Below are positions 1 to 6,649 of a stretch of DNA of 14,581 nt, in pieces; the first letter of the stretch is position 1; every line of letters starts with the position of its first letter. The stretch is taken from assembly GCA_902984215.1 (NCBI GenBank), contig CADWAF010004331.1, positions 1-14,581 on the forward strand, read 5' to 3'. The notes under the pieces are model-generated. The model was given only the letters and a program-made list of their open reading frames with translations, had not been told where the DNA came from and made no database searches. Source of the DNA: Willaertia magna (lineage: Eukaryota > Heterolobosea > Eutetramitea > Acrasida > Naegleriidae). The position numbers were made by a program, and so were the translations under genes.

Positions 1-7
1 ATCTTAC

Positions 8-165
8 ATAATCTTTAAAGAAACGCAATGTTGTTTATTATCTTGTGTTTTATATAATCTTGTTTTAACAATATAAAACCCAATTCCTATTGTCCTGCAA
101 ATGCCATTCAGGTGACTGGGAAGCTTTTTGTCAGTAAAAAATGTTTTTTCTTCGTTTTTAGACAT
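8..165 (-). CDS. Probable first exon of a gene running off the left edge (partial)
   Basis: On the minus strand an ATG at 165 opens a frame of 52 codons plus two bases. The frame ends at position 8, directly against GTAAGAT (7-1), a good 5' splice donor that resembles the donors of the other spliced genes here. Without splicing the frame would stop at TAA (6-4) after 53 residues. The peptide starts MSKNEEKTFFTDKKLPSHLN and continues with a mixed, moderately basic stretch; it has no low-complexity run and no motif I recognise. The exon is divergent from the F-box gene, with about 400 bases between the two starts. The product is unknown. Reading it as exon 1 is an inference from the donor at the end of the frame; a chance ORF is the alternative. 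Confidence 0.45.
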
Positions 166-570
166 GAGACCAAATTATCATCAAGCCTTTATTAAAAAAT
201 TTTAAACAAAAAAAAAAGCGAAAAGAAACAACAACATTATCAGGAAACGCCATTTCATTTCCAATCCAACAAACAGTTAAGATTAATAATAATAATATCA
301 AAGTAGTAAAGAGTAGTGATATTCAACGAACGGATAGTATTTTTTGGTTTTGTTTTGTTGTTATTTGTTTTTTGCCGAAGAAGAAGAAGAAGGATTAATC
401 AACAACAAACTATAATTTCATCTTAATCGATCAATTATTATTGATTAATCATTTATTAATTATTTATTTATTTATTTAATCATCTTTTTAGATTATTTAT
501 TAAGATTAAACAATTAATTATTTTACTTAAATTTATTTAAAATTGTTATTTAAAATTGTTATTTAAAGAA
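166..570. other. Divergent intergenic/promoter region
   Basis: This 405-base spacer lies between the leftward exon and the F-box gene. It holds A and T runs, a GAA-type purine tract near 377-393, ATTTA repeats near 455-480 and, against the ATG, a 13-bp tandem repeat. No ORF or RNA gene is supported. It probably carries both promoters and 5' leaders. Confidence 0.5.
539..564 (+). repeat. 13-bp tandem repeat before the F-box start codon
   Basis: The unit AAAATTGTTATTT occurs twice without mismatch (539-551 and 552-564), and the ATG follows six bases later at 571. It sits in the presumed 5' leader. It could be polymerase slippage or a leader element; function is unknown. Confidence 0.8.
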
Positions 571-2580
571 ATGGATAATTTTGAAAATTTAAAAAATTTA
601 GAATTTAAAATTTTACCAATTGAATTATTTTATTATATAATTTCCTTTTTAGATTTATTTGAATTTATTTTACCAATTGGGAAATTAATAAATAAAGAAA
701 TTTCAAAAAATTTATTTAAAAATATTTCATCACCAATAAATTTAAATTTAAATTTTAATTTACAAAATTTACAAAAAAATATAAAAATAAAATATGGAAA
801 TATTTATAATTTTATTGATAAAGAAATTTTAAATATTTTACAAAATTTTAAAAATTCAATAAGATATTTAGATATTTTAAATATTTGTAATTTTTTAACA
901 AATAATGAAATTATTTTATTTTTAAAAAACTTTCCAAATTTAGAATATATACATATCTTACCAAATATAACAAGTAAAATAAAAATACAAAATTATTTTT
1001 TAGAAATTTCAAAAAATTTAAAAAATTTAAAAATTATTGACATTACACATTTAGATTACAATAATGAAAATGTTTACAATAAAAATGAAAATACACAACC
1101 TATACAAAAATTATTTTTAGAAAAAGATTTTCCAATTATTGTAAATTATTTTTTAATAATTTATCATCCAAATTTTAATTTAAGAAAAAAAAATTTAAAA
1201 AAATTAAATGATGAACAGGCAAAAAGTTTTTTACAACAATTAATTGTAAAGTATAGAATTCCTATAAATATAGTTTGTTACAATTTTTGTAATGAAATTG
1301 AAGATTTTTGTAATGAAAAATTTACATTTTTAAGTTATGCTTCTTATTATGGAAATTTTGAATGTATAAAATTTTTATTGGAAAATAATTTTTATTTTAA
1401 TTTTAAAAAACATTTTGTAATGTCACCAATTATAATTAATTTAAAATTTGAAATTTTAATTTATTTATTAAATTTAAATTGTTCTTTAGATCATTACAAT
1501 ATTTTTTATATTTTACAAAATAGTTTACAACATTTGTCACAAAATAATTTACAAAATACTTTACAAAATTTGTCACAAATAAATAATTTACAAAATACAC
1601 AAAATAATTATAAAATTTTAAATTTATTATACTTTACAATCAATCACATGAAATTTTTATTATTTGATTTATTTTCAGAACAAGTTGACAAATATGGAAA
1701 TTATTGTATTCATTATTTATTAGATTACAAAATTATTTATTTAATTTTAAATAATTTTTATTTAAATCAAAATAAATATGAATTAATAAATTTTAATTTT
1801 AAAAATAATTTAACAATTAACGATTTTAATAATTTTAACGAAAATTGTATCGAAAATTTTAATTGTAACGAAAATTGTAAACATTTTATTAAAAATAATT
1901 TTAAAAAAATTATAAATTTACAAAATTTAAAAACTGGAGCAAGTATTATACATTTATTTATAGCAAATTATAAAAATAAAATAAATTATTCAATTTTTAA
2001 TAAAACAAAATTTATTTTTGAAAATATAAAAAATTTTAAAATTTTATTTTTTTGTAAATTAAATCAATATGATTACAATGGATTTACACCAATACATTTA
2101 TGTATAGATTTACAAAAATATAAATTAGGGAAATTATTATTACAATGGAAAATTAAATTATTTTTAGATTTATTAAAATTTACAAATGAAAATATTTTAC
2201 ATTTATTATTTGAACAATATTTACAAAATAGTTTACAAAATAATAATTTACAAAATAATGAAATTAATGAAAATAAAGTTTTAAAAAATAAAATTGAAAT
2301 TAAAGAAATTATTGTAATAATTTTTGATCAAATTATAAATATGAAAAATTCTTTAGAAAAAGAAAAATATATTTGTGTATTATTTTGTAAAAATGAACAA
2401 GGTGGAACTATTTTTGACATGTTAGAATGTCACAATCATTTTTGTGATGAGTTTACAATGAATGAAAATGATGGATGTGATTATTGTAAAAATGTCACAG
2501 AATTAAAATTGTGGCTTTATCAAAAATATGGAAATTTTATTGAGGAATGGAAAGAAATGGATATTGTTAAAAAAAATTAA
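571..2580 (+). CDS. F-box protein with degenerate ankyrin-like repeats and a C-terminal Cys/His cluster
   Basis: The product has 669 residues from the ATG at 571. An in-frame TTG 15 bases upstream lies inside the 13-bp repeat and is not needed. Residues 15-55 begin LPIELFYYIISFL and read as an F-box, the segment that binds Skp1 in SCF ubiquitin ligases. Ankyrin-like pieces appear near 251-300 (FLSYASYYGNFECIKFLLEN), 373-397, 455-470 and 502-550 (GFTPIHLCIDLQ); they are degenerate. An Asn/Gln tract near 315-348 repeats LSQ(I)NNLQNT. Residues 620-639 hold C620-H621, H623, C625, C636 and C639, a possible zinc site. Family knowledge makes it a candidate substrate adaptor for ubiquitin ligation; the substrate is unknown. 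Base use is extreme: third positions are nearly all A or T and leucine is mostly TTA. Poxviruses and giant viruses also have ankyrin/F-box proteins, but the spliced neighbours argue for a host gene. Confidence 0.8.
   Translation: MDNFENLKNLEFKILPIELFYYIISFLDLFEFILPIGKLINKEISKNLFKNISSPINLNLNFNLQNLQKNIKIKYGNIYNFIDKEILNILQNFKNSIRYLDILNICNFLTNNEIILFLKNFPNLEYIHILPNITSKIKIQNYFLEISKNLKNLKIIDITHLDYNNENVYNKNENTQPIQKLFLEKDFPIIVNYFLIIYHPNFNLRKKNLKKLNDEQAKSFLQQLIVKYRIPINIVCYNFCNEIEDFCNEKFTFLSYASYYGNFECIKFLLENNFYFNFKKHFVMSPIIINLKFEILIYLLNLNCSLDHYNIFYILQNSLQHLSQNNLQNTLQNLSQINNLQNTQNNYKILNLLYFTINHMKFLLFDLFSEQVDKYGNYCIHYLLDYKIIYLILNNFYLNQNKYELINFNFKNNLTINDFNNFNENCIENFNCNENCKHFIKNNFKKIINLQNLKTGASIIHLFIANYKNKINYSIFNKTKFIFENIKNFKILFFCKLNQYDYNGFTPIHLCIDLQKYKLGKLLLQWKIKLFLDLLKFTNENILHLLFEQYLQNSLQNNNLQNNEINENKVLKNKIEIKEIIVIIFDQIINMKNSLEKEKYICVLFCKNEQGGTIFDMLECHNHFCDEFTMNENDGCDYCKNVTELKLWLYQKYGNFIEEWKEMDIVKKN
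1510..1615 (+). repeat. Degenerate TTACAAAAT repeat coding for LQN units
   Basis: Within the F-box gene, a block of roughly 35 bases built from TTGTCACAAA and TTTACAAAAT is duplicated imperfectly and gives LSQNNLQNT followed by LSQINNLQNT. A shorter LQN run recurs near 2220-2260 (LQNSLQNNNLQNN). The same unit is common in the next gene. Confidence 0.7.
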
Positions 2581-2598
2581 AATTTTGTGCAAAATTTT
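2579..2598 (+). other. Short hairpin at the F-box stop codon
   Basis: The arms AAAATTTTG (2579-2587) and CAAAATTTT (2590-2598) are perfect reverse complements around a two-base loop, and the left arm overlaps the stop codon. It may mark the 3' end, but A/T-rich DNA makes such hairpins easily. Confidence 0.35.
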
Positions 2599-2758
2599 TT
2601 AAGTTGTTGATTTTTTTTTGTGATTTTTTGTTTGATATTTGAAAAGTGACAGGGGAAGTGAAAAAAAACTTGTCAAAAATTTCACAAAAAAAAAATTAAA
2701 AAAAATTGTGGACACAACAGTTCATTAAATTTCTTGGCAGCCAGAAGTAGTTCCGAAA

Positions 2759-3961
2759 ATGTTAATTATTTTAATTTTTGTGACTTTATTTATAATTTAT
2801 AATATTTATCAATTTCTTTACAATAATAACGAAAATATTTTACAAAAAAATACACAAAATACACAACCAATTAAAAATTTACAAAATAATTTAGAAAATT
2901 CAAATGAAATAAATAATTTAAAAGAAAGTTTACAAAAAAAATTAAAAAAATTACAAAAAAAAAATAAATCACAAACAATTCTTTTACAAAAAGATGAAGA
3001 AAATATTGAATTGTATCAAAAAATTGAAGATTTAGAAAATAATTGTAAAACTTTACAAAATTATTACAATGAAAAGTCACAACAATTAGAAGACACAAAA
3101 AATAAAATGTTTTTATTAGAAAAAACTTTACAAAATTTACAATCAGATTTAGAAAATAAAAAATTTATTGAAAAAACACAAAAAAATGATACAACAGATC
3201 AAAATGTATTAACTTTACAAAAAAAAATTACAGATTTACAAAATGAAATTGTAAATTTTACAGAAAAAGAAAATAATTACAAAAATCAACTCGAAGAATT
3301 AAATAAAAAATTACAAGAATATAAAAAAGTTGCTCTTGTTTACAAAAAGAAATTTGATTTACAAAATAAAAAAGAAGAAATTAAAAAAGAAGAAAAAATA
3401 GAAATGAGTATTCCAGAAATGGAAATTCAAATTAATTGTTTACAAAAAGGTGATATTTCAAATTTAGAAATTGAAAATATTAAATTATTTGAATTACCAG
3501 AAATGGATATTTTACAATTAACAAATATAATAGCTACATGTCCACATTTAAAAACTTTAAAAATTGATAATAATAATTTAAATATTAAAATTGCATCAGC
3601 TCTATTTTTAGCTTGTTCACAAAGTAAAACCATTGAGATTGTTGACTTTTCTGGAGAAAATAAATTATTTCAATCACTTTATTCTGATAATATGGAAGAA
3701 AATAACATTGTATTTTCAAGTGAATATAAAACATTAGCTTTAACATTATTACAATTAATTACAGTTGTAAATAATTTAAAGGAAGTTCGTTTGCGTGGTT
3801 TTCATTTTCATTCTATTCATTTGAAAGAAATTTTGAGGGCAATGTCATTAGATGATTCTATTGAAGTATTTGATTTGGAAGGATTTAGTGAAGAGGAAAG
3901 AAAAGAATTGGATAGTTATTGTGAAAAGAGTAGAGAAAGAAATTTAAAGAAAGGTCTTTAA
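2759..3961 (+). CDS. Membrane-anchored coiled-coil protein with LRR-like C-terminus
   Basis: The product has 400 residues, starting at the ATG at 2759. Residues 1-21 (MLIILIFVTLFIIYNIYQFL) form one hydrophobic helix without a clear cleavage site, so a signal anchor is likely. Residues 25-50 are Asn/Gln-rich with LQN units. Residues 50-210 are Lys/Glu/Gln-rich with leucine spacing typical of a long coiled coil. From about 225 the protein becomes globular: HLKTLKIDNNNL (from 263) and NLKEVRLRGFHFHSIHLKEIL (from about 338) look like leucine-rich repeats of the ribonuclease-inhibitor type. It may be a tethering or scaffold protein with the LRR part away from the membrane; this is inference. It lies 178 bases after the F-box gene in the same direction and shares its codon bias and LQN units. 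A weak AATAAA follows at 4010-4015. Confidence 0.7.
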   Translation: MLIILIFVTLFIIYNIYQFLYNNNENILQKNTQNTQPIKNLQNNLENSNEINNLKESLQKKLKKLQKKNKSQTILLQKDEENIELYQKIEDLENNCKTLQNYYNEKSQQLEDTKNKMFLLEKTLQNLQSDLENKKFIEKTQKNDTTDQNVLTLQKKITDLQNEIVNFTEKENNYKNQLEELNKKLQEYKKVALVYKKKFDLQNKKEEIKKEEKIEMSIPEMEIQINCLQKGDISNLEIENIKLFELPEMDILQLTNIIATCPHLKTLKIDNNNLNIKIASALFLACSQSKTIEIVDFSGENKLFQSLYSDNMEENNIVFSSEYKTLALTLLQLITVVNNLKEVRLRGFHFHSIHLKEILRAMSLDDSIEVFDLEGFSEEERKELDSYCEKSRERNLKKGL

Positions 3962-4287
3962 AGTTTATTATTATTGTTAAAACAGATTGGAATGAATCAA
4001 GGTTGTTTTAATAAATTACAGTGTTGTATAAAATTGTTGTAATAACTTAGCTTGTTGTTTAGGCTACTCAAAAATAACTGTTGGTTGCGATTGGAAAGAG
4101 TTATTTTTTGGTGTTAAAAATTAGATAACTACCACAAAAAGAATGTAATCAATTGTACTCAGCAATACTTGATTATTTTTGTGTATCTCAAAATAAAACC
4201 CCAATCTTTGCACAAGAATTTTATTATTTAAACCTTTTTCGATTGAAAGATTTGAAACAAAAAACAGCAAAAAACAAACAAACAAAC
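3962..4287. other. Intergenic region with a hairpin and the leader of the peptide gene
   Basis: This 326-base stretch has an AATAAA at 4010-4015 for the upstream gene, a 10-bp inverted repeat at 4070-4108 and a leader rich in AAC/AAA just before the peptide start. The frame of the peptide gene is open upstream to about 4153 but has no ATG before 4288. No other gene is seen. Confidence 0.5.
4070..4108. repeat. 10-bp inverted repeat (hairpin)
   Basis: AAAAATAACT (4070-4079) and AGTTATTTTT (4099-4108) are perfect reverse complements around a 19-base loop that is GC-richer than its surroundings. The flanking C and G would pair too but for one extra T. It lies about 180 bases upstream of the peptide ATG. 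It could be a cis element or a structured transcript end. Confidence 0.6.
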
Positions 4288-4464
4288 ATGTTTAATTTAT
4301 TAGCATTCATTCTCTTAATTGCAGTTACCTTAGTGGTAATTGCAGGCAATGTTCGTGCAACTGATTTGGGTTGCACTGTAAGATGTGCAGCATATTGGGC
4401 TGCCTTATTCACTGGAGGCAATCCAACTTACCCATACGGTTGTGACTGTTATAGATTTGGTTGA
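4288..4464 (+). CDS. Small secreted four-cysteine peptide precursor
   Basis: The precursor has 58 residues. The ATG at 4288 follows an A/C-rich leader (AAACAAACAAAC), and starting there places a classic signal peptide first: 24 residues with a Leu/Ile/Val core ending NVRA, a good signal-peptidase site. The predicted mature peptide has 34 residues (begins TDLGC, ends YRFG) with Cys at mature positions 5, 9, 28 and 30: C-x3-C, an 18-residue Tyr/Gly/Ala-rich middle, then GC-x-C. In CSαβ defensin-type peptides CxxxC of a helix is bridged to CxC of a strand; here the third disulphide pair is missing. Net charge is about zero, unlike cationic antimicrobial peptides. A secreted signalling or defence peptide is possible, but the function is unknown and no family is recognised. 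A palindrome follows 10 bases after the stop, and AATAAA lies at 4570-4575. Confidence 0.7.
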   Translation: MFNLLAFILLIAVTLVVIAGNVRATDLGCTVRCAAYWAALFTGGNPTYPYGCDCYRFG

Positions 4465-4474
4465 GTCTATAGGC

Positions 4475-4490
4475 TAGACCCTAGGGTCTA
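4475..4490. promoter_or_regulatory. 16-bp perfect palindrome in the 3' region of the peptide gene
   Basis: TAGACCCTAGGGTCTA is fully self-complementary and starts 10 bases after the stop codon. A preceding GTCTA (4465-4469) can pair with the left half instead, so two hairpins compete. Two GTTTAAAC palindromes (4497-4504 and 4531-4538) follow. It may be an RNA 3' structure or a dimeric protein site; no known element is recognised. Confidence 0.6.
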
Positions 4491-4569
4491 TCTACAGTTT
4501 AAACAAGTCCTCTGAATGAAACAAGGAAATGTTTAAACTTCATCATTTGTGTGTCTTGTAAATATAAAC

Positions 4570-4575
4570 AATAAA
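4570..4575 (+). terminator. Polyadenylation signal of the peptide gene
   Basis: AATAAA lies 106 bases after the peptide stop codon and is followed by TTTGTGTGTGTGCC, a GT-rich downstream element as in typical eukaryotic poly(A) sites. The SAM-like gene ends convergently at 4652, so the two 3' regions share about 190 bases. Confidence 0.5.
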
Positions 4576-4651
4576 TTTGTGTGTGTGCCTTAAATTATAC
4601 AGGAAGGTTTTTTTATTTTAACAATTTTATTTAACCCCTTACACAATTGCA

Positions 4652-5509
4652 TCAGTTTTGTAAATGATGAGTTTTGACAATTTTATTGATTACTTCTAAG
4701 AAAGATCTTCTTGGACCTTTTGGTATATGTTCTAAATCTCTTTCCTCAATAAATTGTATATTTTTACCACAGAACTCTTCTTTTCTTAAAAACTCTTCAA
4801 TTGCCTTGAAGTGTCCTTCAATACCAAAAGCACATTGATTTTTTTCTATCCATGAAATTAGTTGTTCTGTTGTCATATCAACTTTGAAACCAAAAATAAT
4901 ATCTAAAAGACCAATGTTAAGCAGAGAAGATGGATTATTTTGAATTGGATTTGAAGGCTTATTACTCTCCATAAGAGTATTATCGTTTTTGTGTGTTTTT
5001 CTGCTCTCTTTGGGTATTTTGCTCTCAAATTTTCGAATATCGCTAACAACAGTTTTGGAATCAATACGCACAGCAAAAATCATACCATCAGTAATAATAT
5101 TAGATATTTCCACCTTTCTTTTAGAATGTATGCCCACAAACAATTCACCGATTACTGAATTTTCCTTATGAACATCTAATACAATACACATAAATTTTTC
5201 ACTTCTTTTTTTCCCAATTGACTTTATGGTAAATTCAAATGTTGTGGGATTTTTTGTGTCCACCATATTTATTAAATCACATTCTTCATCTATGGCAGGA
5301 GTGTCCAAGTTATCCATGAATGATTTTTCTGAAAATGTAGAATACACCAAGAAACATCTATTGAAAACCAACTTTAAATAATCATTATCAACCTTGTCAA
5401 CCAACGTTATAAATTTTGGGTAATGAGGATAAGCGGATCCATTAGCGTTTGCAACAAAACTATAAGTTTCATCTAAGCTTAAAGTAGCAGAAAAGCTAAT
5501 CTTATTCAT
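4652..5509 (-). CDS. Protein with a C-terminal SAM-like domain
   Basis: The product has 285 residues from the ATG at 5509, preceded by AAAAAA; no intron is needed. The N-terminal 150 residues have alternating hydrophobic and polar segments, as in a beta-rich globular domain of a family I do not recognise. A polar linker near 165-190 is rich in Lys, Ser, Asn and Pro. The last 70 residues (TTEQLISWIEKNQC ... FIEERDLEHIPKGPRRSFLEVINKI) follow the sterile alpha motif pattern: a Trp in helix 1, an L/I-rich centre, a DL pair, then KGPRR before an amphipathic last helix. SAM domains mostly mediate protein-protein or RNA contacts, so a scaffold role is plausible; the call rests on pattern only. Codon use is more balanced than in the two AT-rich genes to the left. 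It is convergent with the peptide gene. Confidence 0.6.
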   Translation of the reverse strand: MNKISFSATLSLDETYSFVANANGSAYPHYPKFITLVDKVDNDYLKLVFNRCFLVYSTFSEKSFMDNLDTPAIDEECDLINMVDTKNPTTFEFTIKSIGKKRSEKFMCIVLDVHKENSVIGELFVGIHSKRKVEISNIITDGMIFAVRIDSKTVVSDIRKFESKIPKESRKTHKNDNTLMESNKPSNPIQNNPSSLLNIGLLDIIFGFKVDMTTEQLISWIEKNQCAFGIEGHFKAIEEFLRKEEFCGKNIQFIEERDLEHIPKGPRRSFLEVINKIVKTHHLQN

Positions 5510-5906
5510 TTTTTTGTGTTTTTAACTTACGTGTTTTTAATAGTTTTTGATAGGACGGACGTAGGCTACGATCAACAGTTTAAACTTCAACCAACCGAGG
5601 AAAGAAACATGAATTCAGCAATGACCTTTTTAAACAAACCAGTTGCTGGGTTTCAACGCATTTTTTTTCGTTTTTTTGTTTGGGATTAACATCGTGACCA
5701 ACTTCGTAAAGCAGTTTGTTGAAGGAATTGTAAAGAATTGTAAGTATTCATGAATAATTACCAAATCTCGTATCTTCTTTTATTTGGACTGAAACGAGAT
5801 TTGTTCAACATTAATATAAGTAAATATAAGTTTGTCACGAAAGTAAAAAATCTCGTTTTCGTCCAGTCCAAATAAAAGAAGAACCAAAAATTTCATAATT
5901 TTTTTT
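5510..5906. other. Intergenic region with direct and inverted repeats
   Basis: It holds a direct repeat GTGTTTTTAA (5516-5525 and 5531-5540), a GTTTAAAC palindrome at 5578-5585 inside a stretch shared with the peptide 3' region, a 26-codon ATG ORF (5609-5689), a splice-donor-like GTAAGT at 5740-5745 on the plus strand and the foldback element at 5762-5881. It is the upstream region of the leftward SAM-like gene and probably also of the rightward ORF. Confidence 0.5.
5762..5881. repeat. Three-armed foldback (imperfect inverted repeat) element
   Basis: The core 18-mer CTTCTTTTATTTGGACTG (5774-5791) is matched by its perfect reverse complement at 5864-5881. The inner 11-mer AAACGAGATTT (5792-5802) matches AAATCTCGTTT (5848-5858). 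The right arm carries five extra bases (5859-5863), and the loop is about 45 bases. The outer left flank CAAATCTCGT (5762-5771) also pairs with ACGAGATTTG (5794-5803), so the left arm can fold on itself. Total pairing is 29 bp. It could be a small foldback/MITE-like element or a structured regulatory region; no target-site duplication is evident. Confidence 0.75.
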
Positions 5907-6329
5907 GTGGATTTACTGTTGTTTGTAAATTTTTACAAAAAAAAAAGAACCCAATGTACCTCAACAAAATGCTCAATAATCGAATTTGACAAAATTCTTG
6001 ACTGTTCTCATATAATAAATAATCCAGGTCCAGATTTTACTGTCTACAGCAATATTGCTTTGATTAATTATTTTAGAAATGATATTAAAAACGAAAATAA
6101 TTCTTTGTTAAAAGTAATTAGTTTGAACAACAACAGTCAAGGCGAGAAGATTGCTGAGTATTTAAGTATTAGGAGAATGGGTGGTGCAGAATTTGTAAAT
6201 TACTTCTATCGCAACACCGATAAACTTGACTCTGAAATAGGTTTATCTGTTCCAGCCAGAAATGCATTGAAAGAGTACTTGACAAGTAGGTACGGTGTTT
6301 ATAGTACAGATGCTACAATAAGTATGTAA
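5847..6329 (+). CDS. Hypothetical protein, C-terminal exon or broken gene (no ATG)
   Basis: The frame is open from 5847, just after a TAA at 5844-5846, to the TAA at 6327-6329, but it has no ATG before the internal one at 6177. A GTG at 5907 is not a normal eukaryotic start. The protein-like part begins near 5950 (CTSTKCSIIEFDKILDC) and ends VYSTDATISM, with balanced amino-acid use, three cysteines near the start and no known motif. The simplest reading is a terminal exon with an acceptor AG at 5946-5947 (exon from 5948) or 5880-5881. GTAAGT at 5740 is a candidate donor, but I found no upstream exon with an ATG in the right phase. A pseudogene with a lost 5' end is the alternative. AATAAA follows at 6342-6347, suggesting a transcript ends here. 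Confidence 0.45.
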   Translation, partial: KISFSSSPNKRRTKNFIIFFVDLLLFVNFYKKKRTQCTSTKCSIIEFDKILDCSHIINNPGPDFTVYSNIALINYFRNDIKNENNSLLKVISLNNNSQGEKIAEYLSIRRMGGAEFVNYFYRNTDKLDSEIGLSVPARNALKEYLTSRYGVYSTDATISM

Positions 6330-6341
6330 TCGATTGTAAAC

Positions 6342-6347
6342 AATAAA
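6342..6347 (+). terminator. Candidate poly(A) signal of the ATG-less ORF
   Basis: AATAAA occurs 13 bases after the stop codon, followed by a T-rich stretch with TTTTTGTG. It supports the ORF being the 3' end of a real plus-strand transcript, though AATAAA is frequent in DNA this AT-rich. Confidence 0.35.
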
Positions 6348-6417
6348 TAATTATTTTTGTGTAGCGATGAGGTAAATCCAATTATTTTTTTCACAAAACA
6401 AACAACAAATAATCAGC

Positions 6418-6649
6418 AGATTTATATTATTAAAATATTGATTGTTAAAATATAAATTATTAAAATAATAAATAATGTTATATATAATAATATAAAAAAT
6501 AAAGTAAAATAAATATAAAAATAATTAATTTTAAAAATATATTATAAATTTTATTAAAATTATAAAGTAAAATAATAAAAAATTATGTAAAAAATTAAAA
6601 AAATAAAAATATTTATTATTTATATAAATAAAAATATATATAAAGTTTT
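6418..6649. other. C-free, nearly pure A/T tract between convergent genes
   Basis: For 232 bases the plus strand has no C and only eight G. A exceeds T, and the tract is made of TAAAAT/ATAAAT-like words. It spans the 3' region between the plus-strand ORF ending at 6329 and the minus-strand Lys/Glu-rich gene, including the last codons of the latter. Confidence 0.85.

Noticed and set aside
571..2580. Giant-virus or poxvirus origin of the F-box/ankyrin gene
   Set aside because: Composition and domain pairing would fit, but there is no viral hallmark gene nearby and neighbouring genes are spliced and eukaryotic; not supported from this window.
2871..3633. Minus-strand open frames of 68-75 codons inside the coiled-coil/LRR gene
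   Set aside because: They are Phe/Leu-rich mirrors of the A/T-biased plus-strand codons and have no features of their own.
4153..4287. Upstream in-frame extension of the peptide gene from a TTG
   Set aside because: Starting at TTG would bury the signal peptide 45 residues inside the protein; the ATG at 4288 gives a normal leader and secretion signal.
4224..4421. Minus-strand 65-codon frame opposite the peptide gene
   Set aside because: It overlaps the peptide gene fully and has no motif; the plus strand has the signal peptide and the poly(A) signal.
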